35,901 nucleotides of DNA. Source: Actinomycetota bacterium. Lineage in GTDB: Bacteria; Actinomycetota; Acidimicrobiia; IMCC26256; JACPCJ01. The notes beneath the pieces are model-generated. The model did not search any database and was not told where the DNA came from. It saw only the letters and a list, made by a program, of their open reading frames with translations. The first letter of the stretch is position 1. The number at the start of each line of letters is the position of its first letter. Below, piece by piece: positions 1-8,745 of the stretch. The stretch covers positions 1 through 35,901 of the forward strand of contig JACPCJ010000086.1 of the NCBI GenBank assembly GCA_016179865.1, in the 5' to 3' direction. Both the position numbers and the translations under genes were made by a program.

Positions 1-2
1 CC

Positions 3-476
3 CGCTCGGGCCTGGCCGGACTCCGCCGGGCCGTCGCCACCCTGGCCTCGATGCGGGTCGACGACCGGGGGCTGCTCCCGTCGCTGGAACGCCTGGCGGC
101 CGACTTCCAGGACTCCCACGAGGTGGCCGTGAGCCTGGCCATCGACGGCGCCGACAAGAGCATCCCGCCCAAGGTCGAGGAAGCCCTGTTCCGGGTGGCG
201 CAGGAAGCCCTCGCCAACGTCGAACGCCACGCCCAGGCCACCAGCGTCACCGTGTCGCTCGACCTGCGCGACGACGAGGTCGTGCTCCGCGTCCGTGACG
301 ACGGGCTCGGCCTCGGACGCTCGTTCGCACCGTCCGGCACCGGCCTCGGCCTCGAATTGGCCCGCCGGGCGCTCGATCCCGTGGGCGGCACCCTCGACCT
401 GCACGACGGCGCCCCCGGCGTGGAAGTCGTGGCCCGCGTCCCGTCCCGTCCTGCTCCCGTGGAGGCAGCCCGATGA
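3..476 (+). CDS. NarL-type sensor histidine kinase, C-terminal part (5' truncated by window edge)
   Basis: The reading frame is open from the first bases of the window, so the start lies upstream. An ATG at 51 is internal to the domain and is not a credible start. What remains is the end of the dimerisation region and a complete HATPase_c ATP-binding domain. The N-box is RVAQEALANVERHA, the G1 box is DDGLGLG and the G2 region is GTGLGLELARRA. This arrangement is typical of HisKA_3/NarL-family kinases, which autophosphorylate on a histidine (outside the window) and pass the phosphate to a LuxR-type regulator. The stop codon overlaps the start of the next gene by 4 bp (ATGA), so the two are translationally coupled and form a cognate pair. 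The sensor input and any membrane segments are not visible, so the stimulus is unknown. Confidence 0.9.
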   Translation, partial: RSGLAGLRRAVATLASMRVDDRGLLPSLERLAADFQDSHEVAVSLAIDGADKSIPPKVEEALFRVAQEALANVERHAQATSVTVSLDLRDDEVVLRVRDDGLGLGRSFAPSGTGLGLELARRALDPVGGTLDLHDGAPGVEVVARVPSRPAPVEAAR

Positions 477-1198
477 ACCCTGAGCTGACCGACGTCATCG
501 ACCTGCGCGAGGACACCCGGGGCGAGCCCCGCATCCGCATCGCCGTGGTGGAGGACGAGCCGCTCGCCCGCGCCGCCCTCGCCGACCTCATCCAGCACCA
601 CCCCGACGTGGGCCTCGCCGGCCAGGCCGGGAGCGTGGCCGAAGCGCTGGAACTGGTGGAGCGAGCGCAGCCCGACGTGGTGCTGTGCGACCTGTTCCTG
701 CCCGACGGCGACGCCTGCGGGCTCACGCTGCGCCTGCGCCGGCTACCGAACCCGCCCGAGGTCGTCGTGGCCACGCTCTTCGCCACCCCCTCGGCCGCCG
801 CCGCCTGCATCTCGGCCGGGGCCCGACTGTGCCTCCAGAAGGAGGCCCCGCCCGAGAGCATGGTGGCCGCCTGCATGGCCGCCGCCCGAGGCGACGAGTG
901 GGCCGGGCCAGGGGCTGTGCGCCCGTTGGCGAGGCACCACCTGACCTACCTCGAGGCTCAGGTGCTGGCCGAGGTGGCGTCGGGGTCGACCAACGACGAC
1001 ATCGCCGAGCGCCTCGGCTACTCCCCCAACTACATCAAGGACGTGCTGGCCTCGGCCCGGGAACGCCTGTCGGCCAAGGACCGCGCCCACGCCGCCGCCA
1101 TGGCCGTGGCCCTGCGGCTGGTACGACCGAGTTCCGACGGCCGCTTCGCCCCGTCCATCCCCTTGACCGAAGACGCCACCGCCGACCCGGTGTTCTGA
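473..1198 (+). CDS. Two-component response regulator, NarL/FixJ (LuxR HTH) family
   Basis: A 241-aa DNA-binding regulator. The receiver domain spans about residues 20-135, with the acidic pocket VEDE (26-29), predicted phospho-acceptor D73 in LCDLFLPDG, switch residue T101 and conserved K123. A LuxR-type helix-turn-helix follows at about 153-215 (LTYLEAQVLAEVASGSTNDD, then IAERLGYSPNYIKDVLASAR). It starts with ATG inside the kinase stop (ATGA), so both proteins are made from one message. The roughly 17-residue N-terminal lead before the receiver is longer than usual. The C-terminal 25 residues look unstructured. The target genes cannot be deduced. The dyads at 1211-1313 just downstream are possible binding sites or a 3' structure. 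Family assignment is firm; role is unknown. Confidence 0.92.
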   Translation: MNPELTDVIDLREDTRGEPRIRIAVVEDEPLARAALADLIQHHPDVGLAGQAGSVAEALELVERAQPDVVLCDLFLPDGDACGLTLRLRRLPNPPEVVVATLFATPSAAAACISAGARLCLQKEAPPESMVAACMAAARGDEWAGPGAVRPLARHHLTYLEAQVLAEVASGSTNDDIAERLGYSPNYIKDVLASARERLSAKDRAHAAAMAVALRLVRPSSDGRFAPSIPLTEDATADPVF

Positions 1199-1611
1199 AC
1201 CTCACCCAAACTGACAGGTCTGTCAGGTTCGGATCACGATCCGTCCTTCCAAAAACTGACGGGTTCGTGCTCACGGAGAGCAAGCCCAACGCCTCCTATT
1301 TGTGACTCGTCACGGAAAGATGCGAGAATCCCTCCTTTCGGGGGTGGTCCGGGGGGTTTTCGCACGGTTGACTCGAACGTAGCCAGCACTGCGCTGTTCA
1401 GGCAGTCCAGGATGTCTGGTTCGCCTTCTTTCTGCGGATTCGGTCCACGCTGAGCGGGCAAGTTTCGTGGATTTGGCCGCGACATGTGGCGGACTCGTTC
1501 GTAAGGAAGGTGATACCGGGGGCGGTGTGCGTGTCCCCGGATACGCAAAACAACCAAAGAGAACCTCGTGGACAGCCCCCGGCGCCCACGATCGACAGGA
1601 AGGAATCCCAA
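1199..1611. other. Intergenic region with several dyad symmetries
   Basis: This 413-bp stretch has no convincing gene. It holds three short dyads: CTGACAG-GT-CTGTCAG (1211-1226), CGGATC-AC-GATCCG (1230-1243) and GTGAC-TC-GTCAC (1302-1313). A longer stem follows at 1321-1364, with arms TGCGAGAA and TTTTCGCA (one G-U pair). None is followed by a clean U-tract. They may be regulator sites for the downstream secreted-protein gene or a 3' structure of the two-component operon. Longer frames that cross this region lack a recognisable protein and are best read as the untranslated leader of the gene starting at 1612. Confidence 0.5.
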
Positions 1612-2265
1612 GTGCGCAAGCTTCTTCTTGCTGCGGGCCTCGTCGGACTCATCGCCGCCGCGGTTCCGCAAACGGCTCAGGCCAATACCGCTGCCGGCGT
1701 TGTTGAACTCATTGGCGACGCCACGGTCGGTGAAGCCTGGAGCGGTGGCCCTGGCGGTGAGGGCCTGTGTCTACCGACCCGCATTAACACCGCCGGGTGT
1801 CCCGAGGGCGGCGACCTGGAACAGGACGCTCAGGAGTGGCAGTTCACGGTGCCGGGCGCAGGCGGTCAGATTCCGCCGTCGTGCCGCGCCGGTGGCCTGT
1901 TCCCAGGCAATGTGGTCGCCACGCCGGGTGTCGGCAGCAACTGCGTGATTGACGCCAACGGCTTGGTCGGTACCAACGGCCACGTTGGCCCGTCCTGCGG
2001 AATGTCGTACGGCGACAGTTCCGCCGGGCCCGTCGGCCACACCGACACGATCACAATCGCCGGCACGGAGTACGACATCTACATCCAGTGGACGACCAGC
2101 GCCGGCGGGACGCTGCCCCTGGAGGGCACGATCACCGACGGCAGCGGTCACAGCCACGCGGTGCGGGGTGTCGTTCAGGCTCGTCCCCTGACTCCGGGTG
2201 CTTGCGCCTCGGCTCCCGCGAGCACCTTCACGGTGATCGGTGCCGTTGCGAGCGCCGGCAACTGA
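1612..2265 (+). CDS. Small secreted protein of unknown function
   Basis: I chose the GTG at 1612 because AGGAAGGA (1597-1604) sits 7 nt upstream and because it puts a classic signal peptide at the N-terminus: basic MRK, a hydrophobic stretch LLLAAGLVGLIAAAV, and a likely cleavage after AQA (residues 22-24). The longer in-frame extension to 1486 has no such features. The mature part, about 193 aa, is rich in Gly, Thr and Pro with several cysteines, which suggests an exported, disulfide-bonded beta protein. There is no membrane anchor or cell-wall motif. I do not recognise a family. It lies upstream of the large surface protein in the same orientation, separated by two strong hairpins, so it is probably its own transcript. 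Secretion is well supported; function is unknown. Confidence 0.75.
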   Translation: MRKLLLAAGLVGLIAAAVPQTAQANTAAGVVELIGDATVGEAWSGGPGGEGLCLPTRINTAGCPEGGDLEQDAQEWQFTVPGAGGQIPPSCRAGGLFPGNVVATPGVGSNCVIDANGLVGTNGHVGPSCGMSYGDSSAGPVGHTDTITIAGTEYDIYIQWTTSAGGTLPLEGTITDGSGHSHAVRGVVQARPLTPGACASAPASTFTVIGAVASAGN

Positions 2266-2281
2266 CGCCGCAATGAACTTG

Positions 2282-2314
2282 AACCCCGGAGCCGTCACAG
2301 ACGGCTCCGGGGTT
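2282..2314 (+). terminator. Strong hairpin terminator candidate
   Basis: A perfect 14-bp stem (AACCCCGGAGCCGT / ACGGCTCCGGGGTT) with a 5-nt loop begins 17 nt after the stop of the secreted-protein gene. It lacks a U-tract, as is common for high-GC actinobacterial terminators. Confidence 0.65.
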
Positions 2315-2324
2315 CGGTCACACC

Positions 2325-2364
2325 GACCGGACAACTGCTCCGCACGCGGAGAAGCTGTCCGGTC
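2325..2364 (+). terminator. Second hairpin, possibly a tandem terminator or leader structure
   Basis: The outer arms GACCGGACAACT and AGCTGTCCGGTC pair with one mismatch and enclose a perfect CTCCGC-AC-GCGGAG stem. It lies between the first hairpin and the next gene, so it may be a tandem terminator or part of that gene's leader. Confidence 0.45.
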
Positions 2365-2445
2365 CGTGAGGACCGAAATCACCGCACACATCGCAGCTTG
2401 CGGTGAACCACCGCCGCCGCTTATCGGAGCTTGAAGTAGGTGCCG

Positions 2446-5400
2446 ATGTCTGACCGGCAACACCGAGCCGAGTCGATGAGTCGCAAGACGCTCGTGGGGG
2501 GTCGTTTCTCCTGCGTCGTCGCCGTCATCGGGATAGTGACCAGCGCCCTCGCGTTCGTCCCCGGTCGAGCCGACGCTCACCTCGGGTCAGAGCTCGAGAA
2601 CGTCTTCCGCGAGATTGCCCACATCAAGCGGCTCCCGACCGACGGCACCATCAACAGTGTGTTTGGCGTGGGCCCCGCGGTCGGCGCAAACACCGTCGGC
2701 GGTCAAGGGAACGACCAATGTGGTGGATTCCCCATCGTCAGTGAGGCAATGGGGCGCCTCTATCAACCCTACGCCCTCACGAATGGCCGGGTTGGGTTCC
2801 TCGTCCGCGACCTCAAGTCGCTCGCGGTTGAGGGAGGGGTTCTGATGCCGGCCGGGATCAAGAGCGTCCAGTGGTTCGCCCAATGTAAGGATCGGGGGTC
2901 GGTGCTCCACGCCACCGACCCGGCAACCCGGCGGATGTGGTTGTACACGGTCGCGCGCCAGAACCCCAACGCGGTAACCGACGAAGACAAACACCAGGGC
3001 ATGATCGTGATCCGGGAGGCCGATCGGCTCTCCGACTATCAGATCACGTACAAGCCGCTCGGCATCTCGCTCAACGACATCAACACCGACCAGATCGCCC
3101 AGCAGGTTGTCGATGACGCCCTCGACTTCGTCGAGGATCCACGCCTGAATAACCTCCCCGGGATCCCCGATCCGAACCAGTACCTCGGCGACCCGCGGAT
3201 CGTCAACCTGGGTGAGATCAACCAGGACCCGTACGAGCCGCAGGGCCTCACGTACACCCACGGCGAGCTACATGCAGTCCTGTCACTGCGCGAGACCACA
3301 GAGGACGCGCCATTGCCGACTCGGCTCGTCGTGTTCGATCCCGACACCATCGAGATCAAGATCGACCGCGTGGTGCGGTCGTGCCCGCGGGAATACCCAC
3401 AGCAGGCGGGCGGCGGAAAGGCGGCCGGGAGCGTCCCGGTCATCCGCACCACCGACTCCCTGTGGCTTCCCTGCCTTTCGTCGGGAAACCCGCTCATCGT
3501 CAAGATCCCCGTGAGCACGCTCGCCGACCCGTCGGGCACTGAAACCACCTTTACGGGAACAGGGGTGCCGTTCGCGTACCTCGGCGACCCGGGAGCAGGG
3601 CGGTTCCATGTGCGTGTGCAGGCACCGCAGGGGCCAGCCTTGCTCTCGTTCGACGTCAACCGCGAGATCTTCGTCGGACTGAACGCCGTCGGACAGGGTG
3701 GGAGCTTCCCGCCAACTTCTCTCGGCATCGACTCCCGAACAGGCCGTGTGTACGTGCAGTCGGCGGCGGGGCTCAAGCAAGGCCTGGCGCGAATCGACGG
3801 ACGGACTCCGAAGGTCGGTTCAGCCCTGAACTTCGAACAGCTCCCGGCCGGCCCGGGGGACAAGCTTCCGAAAACCCTGTCGCGAGACCCGATCAACGGC
3901 AGGCTCTTCGCTCTCAATGGAGCACAGGCCGCCAACCAGCAGGAGTGGGTTGTGCTCGAGGATGACCCGCCAGCCGAACCCCCGCCGGCCGAGGATCCGG
4001 ACCGGACCTTCCAACTCGATGAGAGCCCGGGCCTGACGGGCGTGAATTACTCGGGCGAGGCAAACGGATACGGGTTCCGGCAACTCCTTGTCGGGGGGCT
4101 CACCGGCGTCGTCCCGAACCGTCTGAGCGGGTCACAGTCGATCAACCCGAACACGGTCGAGCGACCGAACTGCTACTTCCGCGACCGCGACCTCTCACTG
4201 GGTGAGGTCAGCACGGCAAAGATCTCCAATTCAGGCTTCGGGGCCACCGCCATCGCGGTGGACGCCGACGAGGGGACCCGCCTGGACATCCAGTATCCGG
4301 AACGTTGCGCGGTGATCCCGGACAACGGACTTCAGCATGTTCCAACGCCCGAGGAGGCAGCCGCGCTGATCAAGGAGACGTACCGCGACGCCTTCCGGAA
4401 CAGTGGCTGGCTCGTGAACATCCTCGACCAGTGGGTCGGCAACACCCTCGACGGTGCGGTCCGCACGCTCGACAACACGGTCAACGGCGAGGACACCAAT
4501 GGTGACGGCGTCGACGACAACCCGGGCGTGCTTGATCGCCTCGATCCGGCCCGTCAGCCTTGGTACTTCGGCGAGGCGACATGCCGGCCCGACTCACCGA
4601 GCAACACCGCCGAAGCAACCGGGGCGGCGGCGCCCCTACTGGCCAACTTCGAAGCCACGGTCAACTGCACGAACCCAAAGGCCGTGACGGCGATGGCGCG
4701 GAGCGAGGCGCCCAATGTTCCGCCGCTGCCTGACCAGACGGACGCCGTAACCGGGCTCTTGCCTCAGACGCAGCAGGCCGTCGACACCGTTGAAGGCGCG
4801 GCATCGACGATCTCGGTGGCGTCCGCCACGAGCTGGAACACAACGTACCTCGACCCCCAGCGCGGCACCGTTTCCCGCAGCGAATCGCTCGTCCGTGGCG
4901 TCACCATTGCCGTTCCCGGTCGCGGAACCATCTTTATTGGCGGCGTCCACGCAGTGGCCGAGGCGTTCGCCAAGGGCCGCACGAACTCCAACGGGACCAC
5001 CTACCAGCGAACGTTCTGGGGCGTCCGTGCCGTCTTCCCCAATGGCGAGGTCAATTGCCAACTCTGCCGGAGCGACGACGACATCCGACCACTCATCGAT
5101 GCCATCAACCGCGGCCTTGGAGCGAGCGGGACCGTCCGACTTCCCCGACAGGACACGGCTCTCCGGACTGGGACACCCAAGGGGTACCAAGCTGCGGTGC
5201 AGCGGCATCCGGACGACATCATCAACAACCAAGTCCTCAACGGCGACAGCAACCTCGCCGCGCCAGCCCTTGAGATCATGCTGTTCAACGACTCCATCAA
5301 CTGGGGTCGCCAACGCCAGATCTTCCAGTTCGCGGGAACCCTCGCCAACTCGCAATACGGGATCATCTGCGTGAAGGGTCAACCCCAGGGCAGCACGTGT

Positions 5401-6219
5401 GTCGAGCGTCCGAAGGACCCGGGATCCCTCGCGATTGCCTTGACGGACGGGAACAAACGCCCACTCGGCGGCGGCGAGTTCACCGTCAGCGGACCGACGC
5501 CGGCCTCGTGCACGACGGATGGCGGGGGCCGGTGCACGATGACCAACCTCCAGCCTGGTTCATACGTGGTGAGCGAGAAAAAGACGCCGAACGGCTACCT
5601 GAAGGCGCCCGACCTCAAGGTGACCATGGGGTCCTTCGCCCAGACGGTGAACGTCGTCAACCTCAAGAACGAAGCGTTCATCGAGATCACTCTGGCCGAC
5701 GCGCAGAGCGGAGCACCATTGCCCGGCGGGGTCTTCGAGGTCGTGACCGACAGCGACGGGAACGGGACGGTTGGGCCCAAGGAGGGAGTGACAGCAAGCT
5801 GCACCACCGATCCGGCCGGCGACTGCATCCTCGGCGGACCGGCCACAACTCCGAAAGGCTTTCCGCTCGGCAAGTACATCGTGGCCCAGAAGCGGGCGCC
5901 CGACGGTTACCAGGTCGTCGACTCAGTGGCCTTTGAGCTCGCCCTACCCGGTGACATTGCTCGCCTCGCCTTCACGAACGGAAGGGGTGCCGGCCCGGTC
6001 GTGCTCGCACTCGACAAGGGCAACGCGCTCCCAATCGCGACCGTAGATACGCCAGCACCGCCAACGGGTGGGTTCTTCGGGCCCGTCTCCGATGCCTTGA
6101 GATGGGCACTCCGGCATCCAATGCAAGCCCTCGTCCTGGGGGCGACGCTCGGCATGTTGGGCTCACCCCTCTGGGCATCCTGGCGACGGCGGCTCCTGAT
6201 CTGGGCCTCAGCCGCGTGA
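2446..6219 (+). CDS. Large secreted surface protein with two SpaA/CnaB-type domains and a C-terminal membrane anchor
   Basis: A 1257-aa exported protein. The start could be GTG 2440, ATG 2446 or ATG 2476; 2446 is a compromise. A hydrophobic signal sequence (about residues 25-42, ending near RADA) follows a basic N-terminus. Residues 45-520 look like a beta-rich propeller-type region. Near residue 685 is a calcium-loop-like DTNGDGVDD. Two prealbumin-like SpaA/CnaB repeats occupy about 990-1075 and 1077-1175, each with an ASCTTD segment and a GSYVVSEKK or GKYIVAQKR strand. The end has APPTG (1204-1208), a hydrophobic segment (about 1226-1246) and an RRR stop-transfer, which resembles a degenerate sortase signal. 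By family knowledge, SpaA/CnaB repeats form stiff stalks in pilins and adhesins. The product is probably displayed on the cell surface. The adjacent Liv operon is co-oriented 41 bp downstream. Confidence 0.8.
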   Translation: MSDRQHRAESMSRKTLVGGRFSCVVAVIGIVTSALAFVPGRADAHLGSELENVFREIAHIKRLPTDGTINSVFGVGPAVGANTVGGQGNDQCGGFPIVSEAMGRLYQPYALTNGRVGFLVRDLKSLAVEGGVLMPAGIKSVQWFAQCKDRGSVLHATDPATRRMWLYTVARQNPNAVTDEDKHQGMIVIREADRLSDYQITYKPLGISLNDINTDQIAQQVVDDALDFVEDPRLNNLPGIPDPNQYLGDPRIVNLGEINQDPYEPQGLTYTHGELHAVLSLRETTEDAPLPTRLVVFDPDTIEIKIDRVVRSCPREYPQQAGGGKAAGSVPVIRTTDSLWLPCLSSGNPLIVKIPVSTLADPSGTETTFTGTGVPFAYLGDPGAGRFHVRVQAPQGPALLSFDVNREIFVGLNAVGQGGSFPPTSLGIDSRTGRVYVQSAAGLKQGLARIDGRTPKVGSALNFEQLPAGPGDKLPKTLSRDPINGRLFALNGAQAANQQEWVVLEDDPPAEPPPAEDPDRTFQLDESPGLTGVNYSGEANGYGFRQLLVGGLTGVVPNRLSGSQSINPNTVERPNCYFRDRDLSLGEVSTAKISNSGFGATAIAVDADEGTRLDIQYPERCAVIPDNGLQHVPTPEEAAALIKETYRDAFRNSGWLVNILDQWVGNTLDGAVRTLDNTVNGEDTNGDGVDDNPGVLDRLDPARQPWYFGEATCRPDSPSNTAEATGAAAPLLANFEATVNCTNPKAVTAMARSEAPNVPPLPDQTDAVTGLLPQTQQAVDTVEGAASTISVASATSWNTTYLDPQRGTVSRSESLVRGVTIAVPGRGTIFIGGVHAVAEAFAKGRTNSNGTTYQRTFWGVRAVFPNGEVNCQLCRSDDDIRPLIDAINRGLGASGTVRLPRQDTALRTGTPKGYQAAVQRHPDDIINNQVLNGDSNLAAPALEIMLFNDSINWGRQRQIFQFAGTLANSQYGIICVKGQPQGSTCVERPKDPGSLAIALTDGNKRPLGGGEFTVSGPTPASCTTDGGGRCTMTNLQPGSYVVSEKKTPNGYLKAPDLKVTMGSFAQTVNVVNLKNEAFIEITLADAQSGAPLPGGVFEVVTDSDGNGTVGPKEGVTASCTTDPAGDCILGGPATTPKGFPLGKYIVAQKRAPDGYQVVDSVAFELALPGDIARLAFTNGRGAGPVVLALDKGNALPIATVDTPAPPTGGFFGPVSDALRWALRHPMQALVLGATLGMLGSPLWASWRRRLLIWASAA

Positions 6220-6260
6220 TGTCGTGAAGTCATGATGCCTCTCATGGAGTCGATCAACCG

Positions 6261-7838
6261 ATGAAGTTCCCCAGATCAACCACCGCCGACTCGGCCTTCC
6301 CAACCGGCGGGAACCGCCCAACATGGTTCACCGTGGTCACGGCCTTCGTGTTCGGCGCCTCGCTGTCCGGCCTCCTGCTCATGCAGATCGAGCCCACAAC
6401 CGAAACCGCTTCCAGCACCGGCCCCGCCAGCGGCTTCATCCCCGTCGACCCTGGATCGGAAGACACCGGTGGGAGCGTTTCCGGCGGCGTGTCATCCGGC
6501 GGGGGGAGCGGTCCGGCCACCGCGGCGGGTCCGACCGCCGCGGGCGGAGGAGGGCTCAACGTCGGGGGTTCAGGCGGTGCGAGCGGTGGCAACTCGGGCG
6601 CGTCGGGTGAAAAGGCGGGCCTGGAGTGCAAGGAAGGCAAGAACGGCGGTGAGACCGACACGGGGGTGACCGGGGACAGCATCAAGCTGGCGGCGAACGT
6701 CGTTCTCGACGGCCCCGGATCCAACTTCCTCTCCGATTCACCAACGGGGATGCAGGCGGTGGTGAACAAGGTCAACGCCGCCGGCGGGATCTGCGGTCGC
6801 CAACTCAAGCTGACCACGGTGAACGACTCGTGGGAGGCGGCCCGCGGCCGCACAAACATCGAGAACTTCATCGCCGACGGAAACTTCGCGCTCCCGGTGC
6901 TCCCCTCCTCCGAGGGTCTCAGCAATGCCATCGACGCCGGGGTCATAGAAAAGGCCGGCATCCCGGTCATCGGAACCGATGGGATGCGCAAGGAGCAGTA
7001 CGACGCCAAAGGAAACGCTTCGTGGGTTGGCCCGGTCGCAACCGCCACGGTTTCGCAGGTCCGAATCATGGCGGAGTACGGAAAGGCGCAGCTCGGCGCC
7101 CAGAAGTTCGGAATCGTCTACGACCAGAAGTACAAGTTCGGGGAAGAGGGAGAAGCCGCCTACAAGAAGTACCTCAAGGACAAGTACAACATCGACCCTG
7201 GCGACGTTGCTTCCCAAAAGCTCGACCCGGAGAAGCAGAGCTACCAGAACGAGGCCCAAGCCTTCGTAAACGCCTGCGGAGGCCCGAAGAAATGCGACGT
7301 CGTGGTTCTGTTGCTGGAGCCGCAGACCGGCATCAAGTGGTGGACCGCCGTCAAGGAAGACGGCAAGGGGGGCAAGATGACCGCCGGGGCCCAGCCACTC
7401 TTCAACGAGAAGTTCGCGCGCGGATGTGGGGATGTCTGCAACGGAATCTGGGTGTGGACGGGCTACAACCCGGCGATCGGTCCCAACACGGCGAAGCCAG
7501 GCATCGCCGAGTACATCAGCGACGTCAAGGCCATCAGCCCGTCGATCGACATCACGAACCAGTTCCTCCAAGGCGCGTACCTGGGGATGAAGGTGTTCGT
7601 AAAGACCCTCGAGGATTGCAGCCCCAACCTGACCCGCAAATGCGTCAAGGAACGCCTCGACTCCCTCGACTACACGAGCGACTTCGCTGAGACGCTGACC
7701 TGGCGTTCCGGAAACCACTTCGCCAACACCGGGGCGCGGGCGTACGCGATCACGTACTCCGCGGGGTCGTTCTCCGACTTCGAGGACAAGCAGACGGGCT
7801 TCAGACCCGACCCGACGCCCGGCGTCGTCCCCGAGTAG
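6261..7838 (+). CDS. Branched-chain amino-acid-type ABC transporter substrate-binding protein, membrane anchored
   Basis: This 525-aa protein is a type I periplasmic-binding-fold receptor of the LivJ/LivK superfamily. Residues 21-42 form an uncleaved-looking hydrophobic anchor rather than a lipobox. Residues 50-118 are a Gly/Ser/Thr linker. The receptor proper runs from about 133 (GVTGDSIKLA), with recognisable steps such as AAGGICGRQLKL, VIEKAGIPVIGTDG and KFGIVYDQ. It binds a ligand outside the membrane and delivers it to the LivH/LivM permeases encoded next. The family also takes amides, urea and aromatic compounds, so the substrate is unknown. The long flexible tether differs from the usual lipoprotein attachment. 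The start is the ATG at 6261. The gene heads a five-gene unit that ends at 12963. Confidence 0.88.
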   Translation: MKFPRSTTADSAFPTGGNRPTWFTVVTAFVFGASLSGLLLMQIEPTTETASSTGPASGFIPVDPGSEDTGGSVSGGVSSGGGSGPATAAGPTAAGGGGLNVGGSGGASGGNSGASGEKAGLECKEGKNGGETDTGVTGDSIKLAANVVLDGPGSNFLSDSPTGMQAVVNKVNAAGGICGRQLKLTTVNDSWEAARGRTNIENFIADGNFALPVLPSSEGLSNAIDAGVIEKAGIPVIGTDGMRKEQYDAKGNASWVGPVATATVSQVRIMAEYGKAQLGAQKFGIVYDQKYKFGEEGEAAYKKYLKDKYNIDPGDVASQKLDPEKQSYQNEAQAFVNACGGPKKCDVVVLLLEPQTGIKWWTAVKEDGKGGKMTAGAQPLFNEKFARGCGDVCNGIWVWTGYNPAIGPNTAKPGIAEYISDVKAISPSIDITNQFLQGAYLGMKVFVKTLEDCSPNLTRKCVKERLDSLDYTSDFAETLTWRSGNHFANTGARAYAITYSAGSFSDFEDKQTGFRPDPTPGVVPE

Positions 7839-7857
7839 GCCCCGGAAGCCAACGCAC

Positions 7858-8745
7858 ATGGAAGCCATCACCTCGATCCTGCTGTCCATGCCCCTCGTGG
7901 GCGCGTACGCAATCTTCGGTCTCGGAATCGTCGTCATCTACCAGGCGTCGCGCGTCCTCAACCTGGCCCACGGTGGTCAGGCGATGTTCTCCGCCTACGC
8001 CTACTTCTCGATGACCAACTGGGGAATCCCGCCGATCATCGCCTTCGTGCTCGGGATCGCCTTCGGGGGTGCCCTTGGCTACCTCGTGGAGCGATTCTTC
8101 GTCAGGCCCCTGCGCCCAGTTTCACAGACAGCCCAGACCGTGGGCACGGTCGCCGCGCTCGGGCTGTTCATCGCCGTCGCCTCTCGCCTCTGGGGAACGG
8201 GCGGCGAGCGCATCCCCGGGATCTTCCCCGCGGGCGCCATCGACATCGGCTCGACACAGATCTCGTACGCCGAGATCGGCGTCTTCGTGGTCATGCTCGG
8301 CGTCAGCGCGGCGCTCTTCGTCTTCCTCAAGTTCACCGACTACGGCCTGGCTATGCGGGGGACGGCCGACAACCGCACGGCGGCGGGACTCATGGGTGTT
8401 GATCCCGACCTCGCGACGTCGGCGGCGTGGGTATTGGGTGGTGCCTCAGCGGCGCTCGCCGGGATCCTTCTCGGCGCGGCCACGAGCATCCACCCAACGA
8501 CGCTCTCGCTCCAGGCGATCCCCGCGTTCGTCGCCGCGCTCATCGGTGGAATGGGGAGCATGCCCGGCGTGCTCGTCGGGTCTCTGATCGTCGGGATCGC
8601 GCAAGGGCTCGCACCCGTGCTTCCCTTCACGGAAGACATCGAGGGCGGACCACAACTGATCCTGGCTGCCATCACCTTCATGGTGATGGGAAGCCGCGGC
8701 GAGACCATCGTCGCCGCTGGTGACGTCAGGGCCGGTTCGCTGTGA
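7858..8745 (+). CDS. livH: Branched-chain amino-acid-type ABC transporter permease (LivH family)
   Basis: A 295-aa integral membrane protein with about eight hydrophobic segments. It shows the LivH landmark SRVLNLAHGGQAMFSAY near residues 31-47 and a cytoplasmic coupling loop around MRGTADNRTAAGLMGVD (about 166-182). It forms half of the membrane channel with the LivM part of the next protein. The ATG at 7858 lies 19 nt after the binding-protein stop. Its own stop overlaps the next start by 4 bp (GTGA), so translation of the two permeases is coupled. Length is normal for the family. Substrate specificity cannot be read from sequence. Confidence 0.93.
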   Translation: MEAITSILLSMPLVGAYAIFGLGIVVIYQASRVLNLAHGGQAMFSAYAYFSMTNWGIPPIIAFVLGIAFGGALGYLVERFFVRPLRPVSQTAQTVGTVAALGLFIAVASRLWGTGGERIPGIFPAGAIDIGSTQISYAEIGVFVVMLGVSAALFVFLKFTDYGLAMRGTADNRTAAGLMGVDPDLATSAAWVLGGASAALAGILLGAATSIHPTTLSLQAIPAFVAALIGGMGSMPGVLVGSLIVGIAQGLAPVLPFTEDIEGGPQLILAAITFMVMGSRGETIVAAGDVRAGSL

